From Halostella pelagica (lineage in GTDB: Archaea > Halobacteriota > Halobacteria > Halobacteriales > Natronoarchaeaceae), in NCBI GenBank assembly GCA_005954745.1, contig CP040678.1:620001-684000 (forward strand): 64,000 bases of DNA. Reading direction: 5' to 3'. Both the position numbers and the translations under genes were made by a program. The notes beneath the pieces were generated by a model. That model worked only from the letters and a program-made list of their open reading frames with translations. It was not told the origin of the DNA and made no database searches. Below are positions 51,774 to 61,372 of this stretch, in pieces (position 1 is the first letter of the stretch; each line of letters begins with the position of its first letter).

Positions 51774-52867
51774 CGTTCGACCCCGTCGACTTTCTGACGG
51801 ACGCGGTCCCCATCGACTCCACCGAAACCGTAGAACCGATGCGGGAGTTCCTCGTCGGGACGCTTTCCGACCACGGCGTCGAGGCGAGGGTCGACGACGC
51901 CGGCAACATCGTCGCCACCCGCGGGTCGGGCGACCCGCACGTCGTGTTGAACACACACATCGACACCGTGCCGCCGCACGTGCCGTACGAGCGCGGACCG
52001 GCACGCGAAGACGAGGCGACCGGCGGCGAGGTGATCCGCGGCCGCGGCTCCTGCGACGCGAAGGGGCCGCTCGCCGCGCTTCTCTCTGCGTTTCTCGCGG
52101 TCGACCCCGACGGCGGGCGAGTCACGCTCGCGGTCACGCCGGACGAGGAGACGCTGTCGACGGGCGCGGCGGTGCTTGACCTCGCTGCCGATTACTACGT
52201 CGTCGGCGAACCGACCGGTCTCGACGTGTGCAACGCCGCGAAGGGACGGTTCCAGGGGACGGTCACGCTCGGCGGCGAGAACGCACACGCCGCGGAACCC
52301 GACGACGGCGTCAACGCCGTCTCGGCGCTCCGGGAAGTCGTCGACGCGCTGGAAACGTTCGACGGCCGCTCGGACGCGCCGGGCGTCCACGCCGACCTCG
52401 GCGGGCCGACGCTGACGCCGACGACCGTCGACGGCGGCACCGCGACGAACCAGATACCCGCCGAGTGCGAGGTGGTCGTCGACCGCCGGAGCGTGCCGCC
52501 GGAGACGAGCGAGGGGTTTCGGTCGGCGATTTCGGCGCACCTGCGTGACTACGTCCCGGACGACGTGACCGTCACCTTCGACCTGACCGACCGCGAGAGC
52601 CCGTTTCTCGAAGCGTTTTCGACGCCGGCTGACGACCCGCTGGTGACGACGCTGGCGGCGGCGGCCGGCGGCGAGGTGCGGCCGTTCACCGCCGCGACGG
52701 AGGCGTCGTACTTCGCCGCGGACGCACCGACGGTCGTGTTCGGCCCGGGCTATCTCGCCGACGAGGAGGGTGCGGTGGCGCACTCGGACCGCGAGTACGT
52801 CCCCGTCGACGAGGTTCGCGAGGCGGCCGAGGCGGTGGAGGCGACGCTCGACGCCCTGCGTGACTGA
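51770..52867 (+). CDS. dapE: Succinyl-diaminopimelate desuccinylase (M20 family)
   Basis: A 365-residue M20 metallopeptidase-type enzyme, removing succinate from N-succinyl-LL-DAP. Metal-site segments LNTHIDTVPPH, GRGSCDAKGPLAALLS and VTPDEETLSTGAA are present, and a dimerisation domain covers about 175-285. ArgE/LysK are similar in fold, but the position at the end of a dap operon with dapD supports dapE. A short T-run at 52897-52901 follows about 30 bp after the stop. Confidence 0.88.
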   Translation: MTFDPVDFLTDAVPIDSTETVEPMREFLVGTLSDHGVEARVDDAGNIVATRGSGDPHVVLNTHIDTVPPHVPYERGPAREDEATGGEVIRGRGSCDAKGPLAALLSAFLAVDPDGGRVTLAVTPDEETLSTGAAVLDLAADYYVVGEPTGLDVCNAAKGRFQGTVTLGGENAHAAEPDDGVNAVSALREVVDALETFDGRSDAPGVHADLGGPTLTPTTVDGGTATNQIPAECEVVVDRRSVPPETSEGFRSAISAHLRDYVPDDVTVTFDLTDRESPFLEAFSTPADDPLVTTLAAAAGGEVRPFTAATEASYFAADAPTVVFGPGYLADEEGAVAHSDREYVPVDEVREAAEAVEATLDALRD

Positions 52868-52926
52868 GCGGTCGTCCCGAGCGGTCCACGGCCACGTTTT
52901 TCCCCGCAGTGGTCGACGCTACGAGC

Positions 52927-53568
52927 GTGACCCATCACGACCTCACCCACCCCGTCAAGACCGATATGCCGACGTTCCCCGGCGATCCGTCCGTGTCGGT
53001 CGACCCGCACGCTACCGTCGAGGCGGACGGCTACCGCGTCGGAGCGCTCTCGCTCGGAACACACGCCGGCACCCACGTCGACGCGCCGTGTCACACCGAA
53101 CCCGACGGCGAGACGATAGACGACTACCCGGCGGAGACCTTCGTCTTCGACGCCGTCGTCGCCGACCTCCGCGGCCGCGACCCGCGGTCGGCGATCCGTC
53201 CCGACGACCTGCCGGACGCAGACGCCGAGATGGTCGTCCTCCGGACGGGATGGGCCGACCGCTGGGGCGAGGCGGCGTACTTCGACCACCCGTTTCTCTC
53301 GCCGGCCGCCGCGGACTACTGCGTCGAGCGGGGGTACCACGTCGGGACGGACGGCGCGAGCGTGGACCCGTCCCCGTCCGCGAACGCGACGGCGGACGAA
53401 CCGGCGGGCGTTCCGGCCCATCACGCCCTGCTCGGCGCGGACCGGTTTATCGTGGAGAACCTGACGAACCTCGGCGACCCACCGGCCCGGTTCGAACTTC
53501 GGGCGTACCCGTTGCCGGTGAGCGACGGCGACGGGTCGCCGGTCCGCGCCGTCGCGGTAGTGAAGTGA
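52927..53568 (+). CDS. Cyclase-family metal-dependent hydrolase
   Basis: A 213-residue protein of the cyclase (KynB-like) family; the metal-binding motif GTHAGTHVDAPCH is near 44-56, and HHALLGADRFIVENLTNLGDPPARFEL closes the protein. The family hydrolyses formyl-kynurenine or related amides. A longer form from GTG 52909 is possible; the GTG at 52927 (THHDLTHPV) fits relatives better. It is downstream of the dap operon and upstream of the ABC genes but has no clear functional link with either. Confidence 0.82.
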   Translation: MTHHDLTHPVKTDMPTFPGDPSVSVDPHATVEADGYRVGALSLGTHAGTHVDAPCHTEPDGETIDDYPAETFVFDAVVADLRGRDPRSAIRPDDLPDADAEMVVLRTGWADRWGEAAYFDHPFLSPAAADYCVERGYHVGTDGASVDPSPSANATADEPAGVPAHHALLGADRFIVENLTNLGDPPARFELRAYPLPVSDGDGSPVRAVAVVK

Positions 53569-53679
53569 GCGCCAAGCGCCGGCGGCCCGGCAGGGCGAAC
53601 TGACTGTTCGGGACGGACCACCCCCGACCGCGGTCCGATGAACGGTAAATTCATCCGTTCACTGGTTGAAAATCACTGA

Positions 53680-54597
53680 ATGGCCGCTATCGAGGTAAAC
53701 GGCCTCACCAAGGACTACGGTGAGGTGCTCGCCAACGACGATGTCACGTTCGACGTCGCCGAGGGAGAGGTCTTCGGCTATCTGGGTCCGAACGGAGCAG
53801 GTAAGACGACGACGATCCGCACGCTGATGGGGTTCCAGTCGCCGACTGCGGGGTCCGGGACGCTCCTCGGCGCGGACGTGCGGACGGAAGAGGAACTGCT
53901 CGCGGCGAAGCGTCGGATCGGCTATCTACCGGCGACGCCGTCGTTCGACGAGACGGCGACGGGACAACGGGTGCTTGACCTGCACGCGTCGATAAAGGGC
54001 GACGAGCGTCGCGACGAGTTGCTGGAACTGTTCGACCCGCCGCTTTCCCGGCCGATCCGGGAGTATTCGACGGGAAACGCCCAGAAGCTCGGTCTCGTAC
54101 AGGCGTTCATGCACGACCCCGACCTGGTAGTGATGGACGAACCGACCTCGGGGCTGGACCCGCTGATGCAGCGGCGCTTCGAGGAGTTCGTCCGCGCCGA
54201 GCGCAGCGCCGGGACGACGGTGTTTCTCTCCTCGCACGTGCTGAGCGAGGTGCGGCGGCTCTGTGACCGCGTCGGCGTCATCCGGGACGGCCGCATCGTC
54301 ACCGTCGAGAGCGTCGCCGACCTGCTCGGACGGTCGGGCAAGTCGGTGCTGGCGCGGGTCGACGACCGGGTCGCGGCGGACGACGTGACGCTGTCGGGCG
54401 TTCACGACCTGTCGGTCAGGGACGCGACCGTCCCCGACGATTCGGCCGCCCCCGGCTCCGTCACCGAGCTAACGTTCACCTACACCGGCGACGTGAACGA
54501 ACTGGTCGACTTCCTCGACCGCTTCGACCTGCTGGAACTCGACGTGGAAGAGGCACCGCTGGAGGACGTGTTCATGCGGTTTTACGGGGACGACTGA
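53680..54597 (+). CDS. ABC transporter ATP-binding protein
   Basis: A 305-residue NatA-like ATPase. Walker A GPNGAGKTT is at about 36-44, the signature reads STGNAQKLGL, and Walker B is VVMDEPTSGLDP. The C-terminal 90 residues form the extra domain of exporters for drugs, Na+ or antibiotics. It pairs with the permease gene that starts at 54597 with a one-base overlap. The substrate is not evident. Confidence 0.9.
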   Translation: MAAIEVNGLTKDYGEVLANDDVTFDVAEGEVFGYLGPNGAGKTTTIRTLMGFQSPTAGSGTLLGADVRTEEELLAAKRRIGYLPATPSFDETATGQRVLDLHASIKGDERRDELLELFDPPLSRPIREYSTGNAQKLGLVQAFMHDPDLVVMDEPTSGLDPLMQRRFEEFVRAERSAGTTVFLSSHVLSEVRRLCDRVGVIRDGRIVTVESVADLLGRSGKSVLARVDDRVAADDVTLSGVHDLSVRDATVPDDSAAPGSVTELTFTYTGDVNELVDFLDRFDLLELDVEEAPLEDVFMRFYGDD

Positions 54598-55382
54598 TGC
54601 TCGAAATTGCCCGCTACGACGGCCGAAAGCGCCTGACCGGAGCGTTGGCGATGACCGTCGGCATCGCCGCACTGACGGCGATGTACGTCGGCCTGTTTCC
54701 GTCGATAACGTCGGCGGCAAACCTGGACGAGATCATCGCGGCCTACCCGCCCGCCTTTCGCGAGGCGTTCGACATCCGGACGATGAACACCATCGAGGGC
54801 TTTCTCGCCACGCAGCTGTACGCCTTCGCGTGGGTGATCCTGCTCGGCCTCTATTTCGCGTACGCTGCGGCCGGGCTGGTCGCGGCCGACGTGGAGCGCG
54901 GCCGGATGGACATGACTCTCTCGCTACCCGTCTCGCGGGGCCGGGTCGTACTGGAGAAGTTCGCCTCGCTGAGCGTGCCGCTTTTCGTCGCCAACGCGGC
55001 GATGCCGGTCGTCGTGTTCGTCTCCACGCTCGCCATCGGCGAGGAGGTGGCGATGGAGCGCGTGCTGATGGCCCACGTCCTCTCGGTGCCGTACCTGCTC
55101 GCCTGCGCCGGGATCGGTCTCCTCGCATCGGTCGTCGTCGACCGTGCGTCGGTCGCCCAGCGGGCCGCCGCGGGAGCCGTGTTCGCGCTGTTTCTCGTCG
55201 AATCCGTGGTGGCGGGAACCGACCTCGAACCGCTGGGCGCGTTGTCGCCGACGCGGTACTACGTTCCCAGCGAGATACTGGTCGACGGAACCTACGACCT
55301 CGGCGGGGCGGCGGCCCTGCTGGCTGGGACGGCGGTTCTCGTGTTACTGAGTCGCGAGTGGTTCCGACGGAGAGACGTGTAA
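54597..55382 (+). CDS. ABC transporter permease
   Basis: A 261-residue membrane protein with six hydrophobic segments (about 18-38, 71-90, 116-140, 150-170, 175-195, 228-250) and the ABC-2-type extracellular loop between the first two. It is the membrane partner of the ATPase above. The segment LSLPVSRGRVVLEKF on the cytoplasmic side is the expected coupling helix of this class. No other transporter subunit adjoins the pair. Confidence 0.88.
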   Translation: MLEIARYDGRKRLTGALAMTVGIAALTAMYVGLFPSITSAANLDEIIAAYPPAFREAFDIRTMNTIEGFLATQLYAFAWVILLGLYFAYAAAGLVAADVERGRMDMTLSLPVSRGRVVLEKFASLSVPLFVANAAMPVVVFVSTLAIGEEVAMERVLMAHVLSVPYLLACAGIGLLASVVVDRASVAQRAAAGAVFALFLVESVVAGTDLEPLGALSPTRYYVPSEILVDGTYDLGGAAALLAGTAVLVLLSREWFRRRDV

Positions 55383-55530
55383 ACGGCTTCAGCGATGCCG
55401 AGCGCGAGCGGATACGCATGCGATTGCGGATGACCCGCTCGCACCTGTTCCGCCGCCCCGACGGTGACAGCCGAACTCGAGCGACCGAGCGTCAGAGACG
55501 TCTGTCCGACAGCGTGAGAGCGCCGCCGGC

Positions 55531-56922
55531 CTACCGACCGCCGTCAGCGCCGTCGACCAGTTCGTCCGCGATGCCGGTGTAGCTGTCCGGCGAGAGCGCC
55601 CGCAGTTCCGCGCGCGTCTCGTCGTCGACGTCTAAGTCGTCGAACAGGTCGCGGAAGTCCTCGATGGCGACCGACTGCCCGCGAGTGAGTTCCTTGACCT
55701 GCTCGTACGCGTCCTCGTGGCCCTCCCGCCGGAGGATGGTCTGGACCGCCTCGCCGATGACTTCGGGCGTTGCGTTCAGGTCGTCGCGCATCACCTGCTC
55801 GTTCGGAACGACCGTTTCCAGGCCAGAGAGCGCCTTCGAGTAGCCGATCAGGCAGTGTGCGAACGCCGCGCCGATGTTTCGCTTGACCGTCGAGTCAGAG
55901 AGGTCGCGCTGGAGGCGGGACTTCGTGACGTAGTCCGCGAGGAAAGAGAGGTCGCTGTTTGCCTTCGAGAGATTCCCTTCGCTGTTCTCGAAGTCGATGG
56001 GGTTGACCTTGTGCGGCATCGTCGACGACCCCGTCTCGCCCTCGGTCGCTTTCTGTCCGAGGTAGCGGTCGCTGACGTACAGCCACACGTCCAGGTCGAG
56101 GTCGAGGAGAACGTTGTTCGCGCCGCGGAGGGCGTCGAACAGCTCAGCGAGGTCGTCACAGGGGTTGACCTGCGTCGTCAGGGGTTCGTATTTCATCCCG
56201 AGCCCGGTGACGAACTCCTCGGCGAACGCCTGCCAGTCGACGCCCGGGAAGGCGGCGACGTGGGCCGCGAAGGTGCCGCTCGCGCCGCCGAGTTTCCCGC
56301 TGATGCCGTCGAGCGCCCGCCGGATACGTCCGGTGGCGCGCCCGAGACGAGCGGCGTAGACGGCCATCTCCTTGCCGAACGTAGTCGGCGTCGCGGGCTG
56401 GCCGTGGGTCCGGGCGAGCATCGGCAGGTCGCGGTACTCCCGGGCCATGTCGGCGACGGCGTCGCGGACATCGCGGAGTTCCGACAGCAGTACCTCCTCG
56501 ACGGCGGGGCCGACGAGCAGTCGGTGCGCGAGGTTGTTCACGTCCTCGCTGGTGAGTCCGAAGTGGATCCACGCGGAGACGTGGTCCATCTCGTCGGCCA
56601 GATGGTGACGGATGTAGTACTCGACGGCTTTCACGTCGTGATTCGTCGCCTCGAACTCGCCGTAGCCCTCGGTCTCTAGCTGCTTGATCAGGCGGGCGTC
56701 CTCCTCCGCGAAGTCCTTGTACAGGACGCGGAGCGTCTGTCGCTCCCCGGTGTCGAGTTCCAGCGGCGTCGCGTCGAGGTCAGCGAGCGCGACCAGATAC
56801 TCCACCTCGACGCGAACGCGGGCGCGCATCAACGCGGCCTCGCTCGCGTAGGGTGCCAGGGGCGCAGTCCGATTCGCATAGCGCCCGTCAAGCGGCGATA
56901 CGGCGTGCAGGGATTCGGTCAT
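55531..56922 (-). CDS. purB: Adenylosuccinate lyase
   Basis: A 463-residue lyase of the fumarase/aspartase superfamily acting twice in purine synthesis (SAICAR and adenylosuccinate cleavage). The signature SSTMPHKVNPIDFE is clear; LARTHGQPATPTTFGKE and GLTSEDVNN are also present. The ATG at 56922 (MTESLHAVS) is chosen over longer frames that would run into the divergent promoter region. It is divergent from purNH with 169 bp between the starts, containing a 30-bp dyad. Confidence 0.94.
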   Translation of the reverse strand: MTESLHAVSPLDGRYANRTAPLAPYASEAALMRARVRVEVEYLVALADLDATPLELDTGERQTLRVLYKDFAEEDARLIKQLETEGYGEFEATNHDVKAVEYYIRHHLADEMDHVSAWIHFGLTSEDVNNLAHRLLVGPAVEEVLLSELRDVRDAVADMAREYRDLPMLARTHGQPATPTTFGKEMAVYAARLGRATGRIRRALDGISGKLGGASGTFAAHVAAFPGVDWQAFAEEFVTGLGMKYEPLTTQVNPCDDLAELFDALRGANNVLLDLDLDVWLYVSDRYLGQKATEGETGSSTMPHKVNPIDFENSEGNLSKANSDLSFLADYVTKSRLQRDLSDSTVKRNIGAAFAHCLIGYSKALSGLETVVPNEQVMRDDLNATPEVIGEAVQTILRREGHEDAYEQVKELTRGQSVAIEDFRDLFDDLDVDDETRAELRALSPDSYTGIADELVDGADGGR

Positions 56923-57015
56923 ACTCGTGGGTGCCGCGCGCCGAGGCAAAAGGATGACGAAACGCGAAGTGGCACGGACGTGGATATATGAATGGAAAAC
57001 ACAGACGATAATTCG

Positions 57016-57045
57016 GAAATTGTTCACGTACGTGGGTACAATTTC
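57016..57045. promoter_or_regulatory. 30-bp dyad between purB and purNH
   Basis: GAAATTGT at 57016-57023 and ACAATTTC at 57038-57045 are perfect inverted arms around a CACGTACGTG core. It lies 47-76 bp upstream of the purNH ATG and 94-123 bp upstream of the purB ATG, so a regulator bound here could control both. A TATA-like GATATATGA on the purB side is at about 56983-56992. The protein that would bind is unknown. Confidence 0.5.
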
Positions 57046-57091
57046 GCTCTCGACCGCAACTACTTTCCCGTCCGCGGGCTCGCTTCGAAAC

Positions 57092-58723
57092 ATGAACGTC
57101 GCAGGAATCGCCAGCAACCGCGGTCGAAACCTGATGCACATCGCCGACGAGTCGCCGGGCGACGCCGAGATCGCCGTCGTCCTGACCAACGACGCCGACG
57201 CGCCGGTTCTCGACGAGGCGGAGAAACGCGGCATTCCGACGGAGGCAGTCGAACGCACCGACGGCGAGGACCGCCGTTCGCACGAGCGCCGCGTCGTCGA
57301 CGCTCTCGACGACTACGACGTCGACCTGGTCTGTCTCGACGGCTACATGCGCATCCTCTCAGACGAGTTTCTGGAGGCCGCACCGACGACCCTGAACGTC
57401 CACCCCTCGCTCCTGCCGTCGTTTCCTGGAACGGACGCCTGGGGAGACGCGCTCGACGCCGGCGTCGACATCACCGGCTGTACTGTCCACGTCGTCACCG
57501 ACGCTACGGACGAGGACGGCGAGGTCGTCGACGAACTCGTCGACGCCGGCCCGGTCGTCACGCAGGAACCGGTCCCGGTGTACGAGGGCGACGACGAGGA
57601 CGACCTCGCGGACCGAGTGCTGTACCAGGGCGAGTTCAAGGCGTACCCGCGCGCTGTCGAGTGGTTCGCCGATGACCGCGTCGCGGTCGACCACGACGCC
57701 AACGCCGTCAGCGTCGAGGGCGACGAGGCCGCCGACCTGCCCGACCGCCGCGTCACGAGCGAGGACCGCGCGGCTGACCTGCGATACGGCGAAAACCCCC
57801 ATCAGGACGCCGCGCTGTACGCCGACCGCACCTGCGAGGAGGAAAGCGTCGTGGATGCTCCCCAACTGAACGAGGGGGCGAAGGCGCTCAGCTACAACAA
57901 CTACAACGACGCCGACGCCGCGTTGAATCTCGTCAAGGAGTTCGACCGCCCCGCCGCGGCCGTCATCAAACACACCAACCCGGCTGGCTGTGCCACCGCT
58001 GACTCGCTGGCCGAGGCCTACGACCGCGCGCTGTCGACCGACGCCAAGAGCGCGTTCGGCGGAATCGTCGCCCTCAACCGCGAGTGCGACGGCGCAACCG
58101 CCGAGCAGGTCGTCGACTCGTTCAAGGAGGTCGTCGTCGCACCGGGCTACACCGACGACGCGCTCGACACGCTGTTCGAGAAGGACAACCTGCGCGTGCT
58201 CGACGTCGGGCGCGGAACAGACGAAGGCGAGTTCGGCGAGATCAGCGAAGCCCACACCGAAAAGGACCTCGTCGGCGGCACGTTAGTCCAGGAGCGCGAC
58301 CAGCAGGCGCCCGCTCCCGAGGACCTCGAAGTCGTCACCGAGCGCGACCCGACCGACGAGGAAGTCGAGTCGCTCCTGTTCGCCTGGCAGACGATCAAAC
58401 ACGTCAAATCCAACGCTATCCTGTTCGCGACGGGCACCGAGACGGTCGGCGTCGGCGCGGGACAGGTCTCGCGCGTGGACGCAGTCGAGATAGCGAAGAT
58501 GAAAGCCGAGACGGACGCAGAGGGCAAGTCGGCCGACGGGGCGGTGATGGCCTCCGACGCGTTCTTCCCGTTCCCGGATGCCATCGAGGCCGCCGCCGAG
58601 GCCGGTATCGAGGCGGTCGTACAGCCGGGTGGTTCCGTCAACGACGACGACGTGATCGAGGCCGCGAACGAACACGATATGGCGATGGTGTTCACCGGCA
58701 GTCGGGCGTTCCGTCACGACTGA
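57092..58723 (+). CDS. purNH: Fused phosphoribosylglycinamide formyltransferase and AICAR formyltransferase
   Basis: A 543-residue fusion. Residues about 1-200 are a PurN (GART) domain with NVHPSLLPSFPG (Asn and His of the active site) and GCTVHVVTDATD. Residues about 225-543 are the AICAR transformylase domain of PurH: RYGENPHQDAALY, LSYNNYNDADAAL, IKHTNPAGCA and KSAFGGIVALNR. The IMP cyclohydrolase (MGS-like) domain usual in bacterial PurH is absent, so a PurO-type cyclohydrolase must act elsewhere. Start is ATG 57092; longer frames lie in the promoter dyad. Both halves use 10-formyl-tetrahydrofolate. Confidence 0.9.
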   Translation: MNVAGIASNRGRNLMHIADESPGDAEIAVVLTNDADAPVLDEAEKRGIPTEAVERTDGEDRRSHERRVVDALDDYDVDLVCLDGYMRILSDEFLEAAPTTLNVHPSLLPSFPGTDAWGDALDAGVDITGCTVHVVTDATDEDGEVVDELVDAGPVVTQEPVPVYEGDDEDDLADRVLYQGEFKAYPRAVEWFADDRVAVDHDANAVSVEGDEAADLPDRRVTSEDRAADLRYGENPHQDAALYADRTCEEESVVDAPQLNEGAKALSYNNYNDADAALNLVKEFDRPAAAVIKHTNPAGCATADSLAEAYDRALSTDAKSAFGGIVALNRECDGATAEQVVDSFKEVVVAPGYTDDALDTLFEKDNLRVLDVGRGTDEGEFGEISEAHTEKDLVGGTLVQERDQQAPAPEDLEVVTERDPTDEEVESLLFAWQTIKHVKSNAILFATGTETVGVGAGQVSRVDAVEIAKMKAETDAEGKSADGAVMASDAFFPFPDAIEAAAEAGIEAVVQPGGSVNDDDVIEAANEHDMAMVFTGSRAFRHD

Positions 58724-58908
58724 GCGGGACGCTATCGCTCTAGCAGCGTTTCGCCGACTCCCGGTCCGTCGGCGACGAGGCGACCGAGAGCGAGGATGGC
58801 CTGAACCCCGAGAGCAAGTGCGGCCGAGCCCCGAAAGCAATACCGAGACCACGGGTCGCAACACCCCGTTCCGAAGGGCTAAAGCGAGCGGCGGTTCCTT
58901 TCGCAGAT

Positions 58909-61365
58909 ATGGAGTATCACGAGGCGGCGAACTTCCTCTACGATCTGCGGCGGTTCGGCCCTCGACCGGGCACCGAGTCGACCGCGGATCTGCTCGACCA
59001 CCTCGACATCGCGGACCCCCCGCGGTTCGTCCAGATCGCCGGGTCGAACGGCAAGGGAAGCACCGCGCGGATGGTCGAAAGCGTCCTCCGCGAGACGGGG
59101 CTGTCGGTGGGGCTGTACACGTCGCCGCATTTCGAGGACCTGCGCGAGCGCGTCCGCGTCGACGGGCGGAAAGTCCCCCGTACGGCCGTGGTGGAGTTCG
59201 CCGAGACGGTCCGGCCCTACGTCACCGACCGGGCGGCAAACGGCGAGTCGCCGACGTTCTTCGAGACCATGACGGCGCTTGCCGTCTGGCAGTTCGCCCG
59301 GCGGGACGTCGACGTGGCCGTGCTGGAAGTCGGCATCGGCGGCCGCCTCGACGCGACGAGCGCCGTCGATCCGGTCGCCAGCGCGGTGACCACCGTCGCG
59401 CTCGAACACACGAGCGTTCTGGGCGATACGGTCGAGGAGATCGCCCGCGACAAGGCCCACGTCGCGCCCGACGACGCGCCGCTGGTGACGGGAACGTCCG
59501 GGGACGCCCTCGACGCTCTCCGGGACGTGGCCGGCGATGTCGTTACCGTCGGCGGCGTCGACGCGAACGACAGCGGGGGCGACACCGACGTAACCGTCTC
59601 CTATCAGGGGCGGGCGAACCACACCGAGGCAGGGATCACGATAGACGGGTCGGACTGGCGGGTCGAGACTCGCATCCCGACGCTCGGTGCGTACCAGGCG
59701 ACGAACGCGGGCATCGCGAGCGTTCTCGCCCGGCAGGTCGCCGACGTGGACGAGACGGACCTCGCGCGCGGCCTCCGCAACGCGCACTGGCCAGGTCGGT
59801 TCGAGGTGATGAACGACTCCCCGCTGGTCGTTCTCGACGGCGCTCACAACCCCGACGCCTGTGAGCGGTTAGCGGCGACCGTCGACGAGTTCGACTACGA
59901 CGACCTCCACCTCGTCTTCGGCGGGATGCACGACAAAGATCTCCGCGGGATGGCGGCCGCGTTGCCGACGCCCGACACGGTGACGACCTGCCAACCGACG
60001 CTCGACCGCGCTGAGGACGAGGACGTGCTCGCAACCGTATTCGAACGGGCGGGCGCTGGCGAGGTTCACTCCCGGAACTCCGTGGCGGGCGCGCTGGAGC
60101 GAACGCTGAAGCAGGCCGACGGGAACGACTTCGTTCTCGTGACCGGGTCGCTTTTCGTCGTCGCCGAGGCGCGGTCACGCTGGACGAGCGCCCCGATCCC
60201 GAAGACCGTCCGCGATATCGACGACGCCCGAGAGACGCTCGAAGGCGCGGACGTCACGCCGCCCGGCGTCTGGCGGATGCGCGGCAAGGGCGTCCACCGC
60301 GTTCTGAAGGTTCGCGTTCAGCGCCGGCAGGCCCAATATCTGAAAGAGGAGATGCTGTCTCTCGGCGGCGAGTGTGCGATTTCGGGCCTGAACGAGCAAG
60401 AGGACGTCGTCGTCGACGCCGTCCTGATGGGCACGCTGGCGCAGTTCAAGCGCCTCGCCGAGAAGTTAGCCGACCAGCCCTACGGCCTCTCCGTGTTCGC
60501 CGACCAACTGCGGGATGCGCTCGACATCGAGACGCCGCCGCTGGAGCGTGAGTACCCGTGGAACGACGGGACCGCCGTGATGGGTATCCTGAACGTTACG
60601 CCGGATTCCTTCCACGACGGCGGCGAGTACAACCGCGTAGACGCCGCGGTCGAACGTGCCGAAGAGATGGTCGCAGACGGTGCTGATATCATCGATGTCG
60701 GCGGCGAGAGCACCCGCCCCGGCGCTGACCGCATCCCGGCGGACGCGGAGATCGACCGTGTCGTACCGGTGATCGAGTCGATCCGCGATCTCGACGCGAT
60801 GGTCTCTATCGACACCCGAAAGGCTGCTGTGGCCGAAGCGGCCCTGTCTGCGGGCGCGGACATCATCAACGACGTGTCCGGCCTCGACGACCCCGAGATG
60901 CGCTTTGTCGCCGCCGACCACGACGCGCCGCTGGTCGTCATGCACAGCATCGACGCGCCCGTCGTCCCGGACCGCGACGTGACGTACGACGACGTCGTCG
61001 AAGACGTGATAACCCAGTTGCGCGAGCGCGTCCTCCTCGCGGAGAAGGCCGGACTCGACCGGGACCAGATCGTAGTCGACCCCGGCCTCGGATTCGGGAA
61101 GTCGGCGGCGGAGAACTTCGAACTCCTCGACAGGACCGACGAACTCCACGCCCTCGACTGTCCGGTCCTGATCGGCCACTCCCACAAGTCGATGTTCGAA
61201 CGGGCGGGGTACGAACACGGCAACCGACTGGACCCCACCATAGCGGCGACCGCGCTGGCCGCCGAGCGCGGCGCTGACATCGTCCGCGTTCACGATGTCG
61301 AAGAAAACGCCGCCGCTGTCCGGGTCCACGAGGCGCTCGGCGGCGATCCGTACGACGGCGAGTAG
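58909..61365 (+). CDS. folCP: Fused folylpolyglutamate/dihydrofolate synthase and dihydropteroate synthase
   Basis: An 818-residue bifunctional protein. The FolC ligase (about 1-415) has GSNGKGS at 45-51, TSPHFEDLRERVR and LDGAHNPDA. The DHPS domain (about 550-818) begins MGILNVTPDSFHDGG and has DVGGESTRPGA and IDTRKAAVAEAALSAGADIIND. The approximately 120 residues between (MLSLGGECAISGLNEQE region) look like the N-terminal extension of archaeal DHPS. A FolC-FolP fusion of this kind is known in haloarchaea. It sits 185 bp after purNH on the same strand, linking folate and formyl transfer. Confidence 0.93.
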   Translation: MEYHEAANFLYDLRRFGPRPGTESTADLLDHLDIADPPRFVQIAGSNGKGSTARMVESVLRETGLSVGLYTSPHFEDLRERVRVDGRKVPRTAVVEFAETVRPYVTDRAANGESPTFFETMTALAVWQFARRDVDVAVLEVGIGGRLDATSAVDPVASAVTTVALEHTSVLGDTVEEIARDKAHVAPDDAPLVTGTSGDALDALRDVAGDVVTVGGVDANDSGGDTDVTVSYQGRANHTEAGITIDGSDWRVETRIPTLGAYQATNAGIASVLARQVADVDETDLARGLRNAHWPGRFEVMNDSPLVVLDGAHNPDACERLAATVDEFDYDDLHLVFGGMHDKDLRGMAAALPTPDTVTTCQPTLDRAEDEDVLATVFERAGAGEVHSRNSVAGALERTLKQADGNDFVLVTGSLFVVAEARSRWTSAPIPKTVRDIDDARETLEGADVTPPGVWRMRGKGVHRVLKVRVQRRQAQYLKEEMLSLGGECAISGLNEQEDVVVDAVLMGTLAQFKRLAEKLADQPYGLSVFADQLRDALDIETPPLEREYPWNDGTAVMGILNVTPDSFHDGGEYNRVDAAVERAEEMVADGADIIDVGGESTRPGADRIPADAEIDRVVPVIESIRDLDAMVSIDTRKAAVAEAALSAGADIINDVSGLDDPEMRFVAADHDAPLVVMHSIDAPVVPDRDVTYDDVVEDVITQLRERVLLAEKAGLDRDQIVVDPGLGFGKSAAENFELLDRTDELHALDCPVLIGHSHKSMFERAGYEHGNRLDPTIAATALAAERGADIVRVHDVEENAAAVRVHEALGGDPYDGE

Positions 61366-61372
61366 CCGTCCG

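Noticed and set aside
52897-52901. T-run after dapE as a terminator
   Set aside because: Five T are present but the next gene starts within 30 bp; too weak to call.
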